Below are positions 1 to 5,249 of a stretch of DNA of 6,431 bases, piece after piece (the stretch's first letter is position 1; each line of letters opens with the position of its first letter). Below the pieces are notes generated by a model. The model made no database searches. It had not been told where the DNA came from and saw nothing but the letters and a program-made list of their open reading frames with translations. Made by a program: the position numbers and the translations under genes. The stretch is from an uncultured Bacteroidales bacterium (GTDB lineage: Bacteria > Bacteroidota > Bacteroidia > Bacteroidales > Paludibacteraceae), in assembly GCA_903873355.1 (NCBI GenBank), contig CAIQOG010000097.1, positions 1 to 6,431 on the forward strand, written 5' to 3'.

Positions 1-1496
1 AATGAACTTCCCGGATTACCTATACTGAGCTGAAACAGCGGTTGCAAATGCTGACGATCGTACAGCATAGCTCCGTTTACAATCCCCATGGCATCTTCGG
101 CATAATGTTTCAGGGTGGTATAGTGCGTAGTAATCACACCAAAAGCACGATTCCGGTTGAAACGTTCCAGCGTGGCTTCGGCTATTGCTCCACCAATCAT
201 TGGTTCAGTTCCGGTTCCAAATTCGTCAATCAGCAACAGCGTTTTTTCATTACTATTTCTGATAAAATATTTCATGTTCAGCAAATGCGAACTGTAAGTC
301 GACAAATCGTTTTCAATAGATTGTTCGTCGCCAATATCAATAAACAGTCGCTCAAAAATTCCGGCACGGCTGCTATCGTGAAGTGGCACAAGTAATCCGC
401 ACTGGAGCATGTATTGTAGCAAAACCACTGTTTTCAGACACACTGATTTTCCTCCGGCATTTGGTCCGGAAATAAGCAATATCCGCTGCTTTTCATTAAG
501 TATAATATCCAGCGGAACGACTTCCTTATGTTGCTTTTTCAACGATAAGAACAAAAGTGGGTGAATAGCTTTGGCCCATTCCAGCTGGCAGCAATCGTCA
601 ACGCGCGGTTTTATGGCATTTATTTCCAATCCAAAAAGCGCTTTGGCCCGCAGAAAATCAATTTGCCCGAGGAAATGTTGCGAAGCAAAAATTTCTTCGG
701 TATGCGGACGAACAAAATTGGTAAACTCAACCAAAATTCGGATTATTTCACGCCGCTCCTCGCCCTCCAGTTCCCGCAGGCGGTTATTGGCTTCCACAAC
801 CTGCTGTGGCTCAATAAAAACCGTTTTCCCGGTGGCAGATTCGTCATGTACTATTCCGTTTACCTTGCGCTTAAATGCGGGCGAAACCGGAATCACCAAG
901 CGACCTTCACGCATGGTAGGTGCCACGTCTTTCTCCACATAACCATCAGCTTGTGCCTGTCGGAGAATGGAATTAAGGGTGCGTGAAATGGAACTCTGAA
1001 CCTGAAAAATATCTTTGCGTATTCGTGACAATTCGTTAGACGCATTGTCTTTTACTTTGCCAAATTTATTGAGAATGCCGTCGATGCGATTGATAATCAG
1101 CGGAAAAGTCTCAATACCGCTGACTAACTCATGCAAATGCGGATAAACTTCGGCTTCATGCTTTGTAAGAAAAGATACCAACCGACGCACCGCTTCCAAT
1201 GCTCTGTGCAGGTTGAATACCTCCAACTCATCTAAAAACAACCCTTCAACCCTCACCCGTGACAAAGCCGGACGCACATCGTAAAAATCACCAATCGGCA
1301 ATTCGTCGGCATCGGTAGTAAGTATACGCAGCATTTCGTCGGTCTGACTGAGCAAGCGCATCACATCAGCATAGACTGACGAAAACTGAATTTCATCCAC
1401 TTTTTCTTCGCCCAACGAGCTCACACACTTGTCTTTCAACAATTGGCGAATCGTTGTAAAAGCTATTTTTTGTTCGATGTGAGAAGGATAAAGCAT
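1..1496 (-). CDS. mutS2: MutS2 family DNA-binding ATPase, N-terminal ~498 residues (3' end outside window)
   Basis: The frame is open from the ATG at 1496 to the left edge with no stop. Residues 1-~300 match the MutS2 core and lever region, including the family stretch ESATGKTVFIEPQQVVEANN from residue 219. The MutS-type ABC ATPase follows: Walker A GPNAGGKS at 344-351, signature region STYSSHL at 399-405, Walker B LLLIDE ending at D424-E425, and the switch TTHY around H458. There is no mismatch-recognition domain before the core, which separates MutS2 from MutS1. Family members are about 780-830 residues, so the missing part should hold the rest of the ATPase, the coiled coil and the C-terminal Smr domain. 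MutS2 proteins are known to bind branched DNA and suppress recombination, and in Bacillus to act on collided ribosomes; which role applies here is not visible. The ATG at 1496 is the first possible start, because the frame upstream hits a stop at 1524-1526. No Shine-Dalgarno is present. It lies 52 bases downstream of mazG on the same strand, with no clear promoter between. Confidence 0.96.
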   Translation of the reverse strand, partial: MLYPSHIEQKIAFTTIRQLLKDKCVSSLGEEKVDEIQFSSVYADVMRLLSQTDEMLRILTTDADELPIGDFYDVRPALSRVRVEGLFLDELEVFNLHRALEAVRRLVSFLTKHEAEVYPHLHELVSGIETFPLIINRIDGILNKFGKVKDNASNELSRIRKDIFQVQSSISRTLNSILRQAQADGYVEKDVAPTMREGRLVIPVSPAFKRKVNGIVHDESATGKTVFIEPQQVVEANNRLRELEGEERREIIRILVEFTNFVRPHTEEIFASQHFLGQIDFLRAKALFGLEINAIKPRVDDCCQLEWAKAIHPLLFLSLKKQHKEVVPLDIILNEKQRILLISGPNAGGKSVCLKTVVLLQYMLQCGLLVPLHDSSRAGIFERLFIDIGDEQSIENDLSTYSSHLLNMKYFIRNSNEKTLLLIDEFGTGTEPMIGGAIAEATLERFNRNRAFGVITTHYTTLKHYAEDAMGIVNGAMLYDRQHLQPLFQLSIGNPGSS

Positions 1497-1500
1497 CTTC

Positions 1501-1528
1501 AGTTGAGAGTTGATAGTTGACAGTTATT
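1501..1528. repeat. 7-base tandem repeat in the mutS2 leader
   Basis: On the plus strand the units are AGTTGAG (1501-1507), AGTTGAT (1508-1514), AGTTGAC (1515-1521) and a degenerate AGTTATT (1522-1528). The first six bases are constant in the first three copies and only the seventh changes. Read in the gene direction this is AACTNTC repeated, ending four bases before the mutS2 start codon, so the repeat forms the whole translation-initiation region of mutS2. Confidence 0.8.
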
Positions 1529-1542
1529 ATAACATAACAATT

Positions 1543-1566
1543 GGCAGATTAGCACATTGGCACATT
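1543..1566. repeat. 8-base tandem repeat across the mazG stop codon
   Basis: There are three contiguous plus-strand octamers: GGCAGATT (1543-1550), AGCACATT (1551-1558) and GGCACATT (1559-1566). TAACAATT (1535-1542) may be a decayed fourth copy. In the mazG direction the units read AATGTGCC, AATGTGCT and AATCTGCC. They encode the last five residues, NVPMC, and supply the TAA stop. Confidence 0.75.
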
Positions 1567-2349
1567 CTTTTCATTATCTTTTGCCTCATCCCAAATCACA
1601 TCCATTTCTGCCAAAGTCATTTGTTTTAAGTCTTTACCGATGCTGATAGTTTTGGATTCCAGGTAATTAAAGCGGCTCGTAAACTTTCGGTTGGTACGTT
1701 CCAATGCATTTTCAGGATTGATATCGTAGAGGCGTGCAGCGTTTACCAGACTAAACATCAAATCCCCAAATTCGGCTTCCATTTTGTCTTTGTCCATAGC
1801 TGCAATTTCGGCTTTAAACTCGTTTATTTCCTCTTGCACCTTATCCCATACCTGTTCGCGATGCTCCCAGTCAAAGCCCACACTGCGTGCTTTATCCTGA
1901 ATGCGATGTGCTTTAATCAGTGCCGGAAGCGAGTTTGGCACAGCGGAAAGAACCGATTTATTTCCACCTTTTTCTTTGAGTTTGAGCGTTTCCCAGTTTT
2001 GCATCACTGTTTCGGGGTTGTTGGCAGTTACGTCGGCAAAAATATGCGGATGGCGGTAAATCAGCTTTTCGCACAAGCCTTTGCACACGTCGTAAATATC
2101 AAAATCGAATGTTTCACTGCCCATTTCGGAGTAGAAAACAATATGTAATAATATATCACCCAGCTCTTTGCGAATTTCTTTTTTATCATCGCAAATTATG
2201 GCGTCGGCCAGTTCGTATGTCTCTTCGATGGTAAGAGTTCGCAGGCTTTCGAAAGTTTGTTCCTTGTCCCACGGACATTTTGCACGCAGTTCACTCATTA
2301 TTTCGAGTAATCGTTGGAATTCCGCGAGTTTTTCTTCAGTTGAATGCAT
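1549..2349 (-). CDS. mazG: Nucleoside triphosphate pyrophosphohydrolase MazG
   Basis: MazG hydrolyses (d)NTPs to the monophosphate and pyrophosphate in the cytoplasm, a house-cleaning activity that in E. coli is also linked to lowering ppGpp. The protein has 266 residues, against 263 for E. coli MazG, and carries both tandem MazG domains. The N-terminal domain shows CPWD at 25-28, the metal-binding EExYE at 42-46 and ELGD at 62-65, then the family block YRHPHIF at 98-104. The C-terminal domain shows EEINE at 173-177 and EFGD at 193-196, so all the acidic metal ligands expected of an active enzyme are present. The ATG at 2349 gives the usual start a little before the RAKCPWD block. The last five residues (NVPMC) and the stop are encoded by an 8-base tandem repeat and are probably not part of the ancestral protein. 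A TACCTTTG -7 element lies 43 bases upstream. The gene is followed on the same strand by mutS2. Confidence 0.96.
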   Translation of the reverse strand: MHSTEEKLAEFQRLLEIMSELRAKCPWDKEQTFESLRTLTIEETYELADAIICDDKKEIRKELGDILLHIVFYSEMGSETFDFDIYDVCKGLCEKLIYRHPHIFADVTANNPETVMQNWETLKLKEKGGNKSVLSAVPNSLPALIKAHRIQDKARSVGFDWEHREQVWDKVQEEINEFKAEIAAMDKDKMEAEFGDLMFSLVNAARLYDINPENALERTNRKFTSRFNYLESKTISIGKDLKQMTLAEMDVIWDEAKDNEKNVPMC

Positions 2350-2351
2350 TT

Positions 2352-2388
2352 ATTCAATTAATAATTCACAATTAAAAATTCATAATTA
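2352..2388. repeat. AT-rich degenerate tandem repeat in the mazG leader
   Basis: Three imperfect plus-strand units each begin with ATTC: ATTCAATTAATA (2352-2363), ATTCACAATTAAAA (2364-2377) and ATTCATAATTA (2378-2388). They start two bases before the mazG start codon, in the antisense view, and end just before the mazG -7 element. They would therefore make up nearly the whole mazG 5' untranslated leader. The unit differs in sequence and period from the two repeats at the other end of mazG. Confidence 0.7.
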
Positions 2389-2391
2389 GCA

Positions 2392-2399
2392 CAAAGGTA
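2392..2399 (-). promoter_or_regulatory. Probable mazG promoter, -7 element TACCTTTG
   Basis: The minus strand reads TACCTTTG here, an exact match to the Bacteroidota -7 consensus TAnnTTTG. A start of transcription a few bases downstream would give a leader of roughly 35 bases before the mazG ATG. No TTTG -33 element is seen at the expected distance. That position (about 2419-2424) instead overlaps the left arm of the inverted repeat at 2416-2436, which may mean regulation or simply a weak promoter. Confidence 0.6.
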
Positions 2400-2415
2400 A
2401 TCATTTTTTAAGTTT

Positions 2416-2436
2416 GAATTAACTCTTTGTTAATTC
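2416..2436. promoter_or_regulatory. Perfect 8-5-8 inverted repeat, possible operator
   Basis: Arms GAATTAAC (2416-2423) and GTTAATTC (2429-2436) are perfect complements around the 5-base spacer TCTTT. The site covers the place where the mazG -33 element should be. Part of it, ATTAACTCTT (2418-2427), recurs in inverted orientation as AAGAGTTAAT at 2522-2531, inside the spacer of the divergent operon's promoter. The AT-rich arms and lack of a T-tract make a terminator unlikely. A protein-binding site is the better guess, but no regulator gene is in the window. Confidence 0.4.
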
Positions 2437-2517
2437 TACAAGAGCCAATCAGTTAAATAGGTATTTCCTCCAACAATATTTCAAAAATACAGTAATTATT
2501 AATTTAACGTAAAAAAG

Positions 2518-2548
2518 TTTGAAGAGTTAATCACAAAAGATATATTTG
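2518..2548 (+). promoter_or_regulatory. Bacteroidota-type promoter of the ABC operon
   Basis: TTTG (2518-2521) and TATATTTG (2541-2548) are separated by 19 bases, matching the Bacteroides sigma-ABfr consensus of a TTTG -33 element and a TAnnTTTG -7 element in both sequence and spacing. Transcription would begin about 2553, giving a leader near 38 bases to the ATG at 2591. The leader is A-rich and lacks a Shine-Dalgarno, as is usual in this phylum. Confidence 0.75.
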
Positions 2549-2590
2549 TAGGCTGTAAAACAAACAACTAATAAAAACCATCATTTTACC

Positions 2591-3457
2591 ATGAATATAT
2601 ACGAGTTGAAGGAAGTCGTTGATGTTAAAAAGGTAGAGTTCATGTATAGGAATCAGGATAAACTACTATCAAACTTTAACCTTAACTTAAGTACAGGAAA
2701 AATATACGGTTTATTAGGAAAAAATGGAGAAGGAAAAACAACACTTTTAAAACTTTTGGCCGGGTTGTTATTTCCTCATTATGGCGAAATTACAATTAAC
2801 GGATTAGAATCTAAAAGCCGAGATCCCAAGATATTACGAGACATATTTCTGTTACCGGATGAAGTTTTTGACACCAATTTGAATATTACTTTATTCAAGG
2901 AGGTATATGCTTCTTTTTATCCAAATTTCAGCCCTTCGAAATTCAAAAGTTATCTGAATAAGTTCACCATCGACACAAATCTTTCAAGCATTAGTGAGCT
3001 TTCATACGGGCAAAAAAAGAAGTTTTTTATTGCGTTCGGATTAGCAACCAATGCCAAATTAATTTTATTGGACGAACCTACTAACGGGCTCGACATTCCT
3101 TCTAAAAGACAATTCAGAGCAATGATGGCTGAAGCAGTGGACGAGAATTGTTGCATAGTTCTTTCCACCCAACACGTGCTTGATTTAGATGACATTGTAA
3201 GTAATATTATCATTTTAGATAATCATGAGATTGTATTTAATCAACATGTTGAAAACATTAACTACAAGTTACTTTTTAAAACTTCCGGATATCAAGAACA
3301 AAACAACAATATTTTATATTCTGAAAAAACAACCGATGGATTATACCATCAAATCTCAGAGAACAGGACTGGTGAGAAAAGTAAAATTGACTTGGAATTA
3401 CTTTTCAACGCTGTAATTTCAGATCATCACCGAATTAAAGAGTTGTTTAATTCCTAA
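2591..3457 (+). CDS. ABC transporter ATP-binding protein (YtrB/CcmA-like)
   Basis: This 288-residue cytoplasmic ATPase should power the membrane protein encoded 16 bases downstream. Visible motifs are an A-loop tyrosine (Y19), Walker A GKNGEGKT at 43-50, signature LSYGQ at 137-141, Walker B LILLDEP at 157-163 with catalytic E162, D-loop GLD at 166-168 and switch H195. Two positions deviate. The Q-loop region reads FLLPDE (86-91), with Asp-Glu where many transporters have Gln, and the signature has Tyr for the first Gly of LSGGQ. The Q-loop variant is, from memory, common in YtrB-like ATPases. Residues from about 215 to 288 form a C-terminal extension beyond the nucleotide-binding domain. The start at 2591 follows a strong promoter and leaves room for the A-loop; the next Met (18) would cut the first strand. 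The substrate is unknown. Much of the gene is more AT-rich than the flanking housekeeping genes. Confidence 0.93.
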   Translation: MNIYELKEVVDVKKVEFMYRNQDKLLSNFNLNLSTGKIYGLLGKNGEGKTTLLKLLAGLLFPHYGEITINGLESKSRDPKILRDIFLLPDEVFDTNLNITLFKEVYASFYPNFSPSKFKSYLNKFTIDTNLSSISELSYGQKKKFFIAFGLATNAKLILLDEPTNGLDIPSKRQFRAMMAEAVDENCCIVLSTQHVLDLDDIVSNIIILDNHEIVFNQHVENINYKLLFKTSGYQEQNNNILYSEKTTDGLYHQISENRTGEKSKIDLELLFNAVISDHHRIKELFNS

Positions 3458-3473
3458 TTAGAATGATAAATTT

Positions 3474-4238
3474 ATGAATAAAACTTTTAGCATTAAAAGG
3501 ATCAGCTTATTACTGAGACGTTATTTTCTGGAGAATCTTTATCGTGAGATAAAGTTCTGGAGTTTTATAACATTTATTTTTACCATGCTTGACCATCGGA
3601 TTTTTGTACTTATGGTTCTGTTTTTCAGCGGTTTGATATATTCAATCAGGATTCATAAAGATTTAACAAGAGGTTCAAACAGAATACATTACTTATTAAT
3701 TCCGGCATCTCATGCCGAAAAAGTTACAACAACTATATTTTTAAGTACTTTTTATCATTTTATAATGGTATATTTATCTTATTGCCTCGGCAATTTGCTT
3801 GTTATACTTACCTATCATTATATTCTGAAAATGCCTGTTCCTGTAAATTGGGACTTATTCTGGGAATCCACAATAGTTATTTCAAACGGGGTTATGATTC
3901 CTCAATCTAAATTTGTGTTTTTCTCTATTTTAGGATTGTTTACTTTTTCTCAGTCATTGTTTATGGTTGGTTCATTGTATTTCAGAAAAAATTCAGTAGT
4001 AAAAACCATTACAAGTATTTTAGGTTTTGGTTTTGGTATATTTTTATTGCAATTTATTTTTCTGAAAACTCTGTGGGGAGTAAAACATTTGGTCAACGCC
4101 ATGTTGGCTGTGGTTGTTTCACTTTTTGATTTTTCTATACCTGACATTTATCAAACTCTATTTGTTATAGCAGCCTCATTACTGGCACCCTACTTTTGGT
4201 ATATCAGTTATTTGCTTTTGTCCGAGAAAGAGGTCTAA
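3474..4238 (+). CDS. Six-helix membrane protein, probable ABC permease partner
   Basis: This 254-residue integral membrane protein is probably the transmembrane subunit for the upstream ATPase; the gap is only 16 bases. By eye, hydrophobic segments lie near residues 28-39, 43-58, 86-113, 147-168, 178-197 and 228-250. After the second segment comes HYLLIPASHAEK (72-83), which resembles the LxLPASxxEK motif I associate with Bacteroidota ABC-2-like permeases. The stretch YFRKNSVVKT (169-178) sits in the loop where those proteins have a similar basic motif. These similarities are from memory and no search was made. No signal peptide, periplasmic domain or enzymatic motif is seen. Paired with a YtrB-like ATPase, an export or membrane-maintenance role is more likely than nutrient uptake, since no binding protein is encoded. 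The start at 3474 is preferred because the ATG at 3463 is followed at once by a stop in its own frame. Confidence 0.82.
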   Translation: MNKTFSIKRISLLLRRYFLENLYREIKFWSFITFIFTMLDHRIFVLMVLFFSGLIYSIRIHKDLTRGSNRIHYLLIPASHAEKVTTTIFLSTFYHFIMVYLSYCLGNLLVILTYHYILKMPVPVNWDLFWESTIVISNGVMIPQSKFVFFSILGLFTFSQSLFMVGSLYFRKNSVVKTITSILGFGFGIFLLQFIFLKTLWGVKHLVNAMLAVVVSLFDFSIPDIYQTLFVIAASLLAPYFWYISYLLLSEKEV

Positions 4239-4271
4239 TTTCGTATAAATTAATCGTTTAATTCCATCGTT

Positions 4272-4469
4272 ATGAAAAAAAGCAGTAAGTTGTTATTAGG
4301 TTTAATTATTGCAATTATTTCTGGCATTGTAGTTTTGAATGTTGTTTATAAAATTAAACATGATTCTAAACGCAAAAAAGATGCTGCAATTATAAATTCT
4401 AATAATGCGAATTCCGGAATGCAAGACAGCACTTCAATCAAGACTGACAGTACAACTTTTAAGAAATAA
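4272..4469 (+). CDS. Small single-helix membrane protein of unknown function
   Basis: This is a 65-residue protein I do not recognise. It has a short basic start (K2, K3, K6), one hydrophobic helix at about residues 7-26, a strongly basic stretch (K27, K29, K33-K36) and a tail from 38 to the end rich in Asn, Ser, Thr and Asp. No lipobox cysteine or clear signal-peptidase site is visible, so it is probably a membrane anchor rather than a secreted protein. The larger positive charge after the helix favours a cytoplasmic tail, but both flanks are basic. It lies 33 bases after the permease gene and 28 before the amidotransferase gene on the same strand, which suggests co-transcription. It could be an accessory subunit of the transporter. 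Its short length and low-complexity tail leave some doubt, but the AUG, the coherent hydrophobic profile and its place in the operon support it. Confidence 0.7.
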   Translation: MKKSSKLLLGLIIAIISGIVVLNVVYKIKHDSKRKKDAAIINSNNANSGMQDSTSIKTDSTTFKK

Positions 4470-4497
4470 ATATTCCCGACCGGCTTTAGAATAATCC

Positions 4498-5211
4498 ATG
4501 AAAAAACTCTCCATTCACACTTTACTACACGTTCCTTTCGAAGGATTGGGTTGTATTGAAAACTGGATTAATCAAAACAATCATACGCTTTCCTGTACCA
4601 GATTTTACGAAAACAGCAATCTCCCCGAACTGGAAGAAATTGACTGGTTGATAGTGATGGGTGGTCCTATGAGTGTAGGTGACCTGAATGAATATCCATG
4701 GTTGTCTGAGGAAAAAAAATTTATCCTTCAAGCCATTGCAAGCGGCAAAACTATTATCGGCATTTGTTTGGGTAGTCAGTTGATTGCCGATGTTCTGGGT
4801 TCAGAAGTTTATCCAAACAAACAAAAGGAAATTGGCTGGTTGGTTATATTTTCTACTATTGAAAGCAGTGAGACATCGATATTAAAAGGTTTTGAGTCAA
4901 AATTTCCCGTTTTCCACTGGCATGGTGACACTTTTGATTTACCGACCAGAGCTATCCGATTATTTGAATCCGAAACATGCCTCAATCAGGCATTTCTGTA
5001 CAAGGAAAATGTGCTTGGACTTCAGTTTCATTTCGAGGTTACACAGGAATCAATGAAGCAAATGGTGATTCACGGAGCTAATGAACTGATTGAAAGTGAG
5101 ACGGTTCAATCGGCAGAAAAAATTCTTTCACAAACAGAATTTATTGAATCCAACAACCAAAAGATGTTTCATATTCTGGATTATTTACAAGAAAAAACCT
5201 CTGACTGCTAA
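4498..5211 (+). CDS. Stand-alone class I glutamine amidotransferase-like protein
   Basis: This 237-residue cytoplasmic protein has the triad-type class I GATase fold found in the glutaminase half of GMP synthase. Visible elements are the oxyanion loop MGGPMSV at 54-60, the nucleophile elbow GICLGSQ with C90, the block HWHGDTFDLP at 140-149, and QFHFEV with H178 and E180 completing the Cys-His-Glu triad. No synthase, ATP-pyrophosphatase or other acceptor domain is fused or encoded nearby, so the recipient of any released ammonia is unknown. Related stand-alone proteins include bacterial YfeJ-type proteins and plant gamma-glutamyl peptidases, so hydrolysis of a gamma-glutamyl bond in a peptide or conjugate is an alternative. 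It is the last gene of the operon, 28 bases after the small membrane protein. Its base composition is closer to the flanking genes than to the ABC genes. The final codons form part of the terminator hairpin. Confidence 0.93.
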   Translation: MKKLSIHTLLHVPFEGLGCIENWINQNNHTLSCTRFYENSNLPELEEIDWLIVMGGPMSVGDLNEYPWLSEEKKFILQAIASGKTIIGICLGSQLIADVLGSEVYPNKQKEIGWLVIFSTIESSETSILKGFESKFPVFHWHGDTFDLPTRAIRLFESETCLNQAFLYKENVLGLQFHFEVTQESMKQMVIHGANELIESETVQSAEKILSQTEFIESNNQKMFHILDYLQEKTSDC

Positions 5212-5227
5212 AGCAGAAAGAGGTTTT
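5194..5227. terminator. Bidirectional hairpin terminator between convergent genes
   Basis: Outer arms AAAACCTCT (5194-5202) and AGAGGTTTT (5219-5227) pair perfectly over nine bases. After a 2x2 internal loop, CTGC (5205-5208) pairs with GCAG (5213-5216) around the loop TAAA, which contains the TAA stop of the amidotransferase. On the plus strand the stem ends in four T. On the minus strand it ends in six T, so it should stop dapA transcripts best while also closing the ABC operon. Confidence 0.8.
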
Positions 5228-5249
5228 CGGTTTATAAATTATTCTGGAT

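Noticed and set aside
42..986. Plus-strand open frames at 42-395, 561-986 and 571-942
   Set aside because: They lie antisense to the continuous mutS2 frame, which carries all the expected motifs. Their translations show no recognisable domain and have shadow-like composition.
1834..2389. Plus-strand open frames at 1834-2148 and 2168-2389
   Set aside because: They are antisense shadows of mazG. The second also runs into the AT-rich repeat, so its C-terminus is repeat sequence.
4191..4198. TACTTTTG, a possible internal promoter before the small membrane protein
   Set aside because: It lies inside the permease gene. The nearest upstream TTTG (4161-4164) is 26 bases away instead of about 19-21, and such matches are frequent in AT-rich DNA.
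2950..4731. Minus-strand frames at 2950-3213, 3950-4147 and 4525-4731, and a plus frame at 3225-3416
   Set aside because: All overlap motif-bearing frames of the ABC ATPase, permease or amidotransferase and show no features of their own.
2591..5211. The operon as a defence or toxin-antitoxin system
   Set aside because: No nuclease, helicase, toxin or sensor domain is visible. The ATPase has ordinary ABC transporter motifs with a membrane partner, and the MazG next door is the two-domain housekeeping type.
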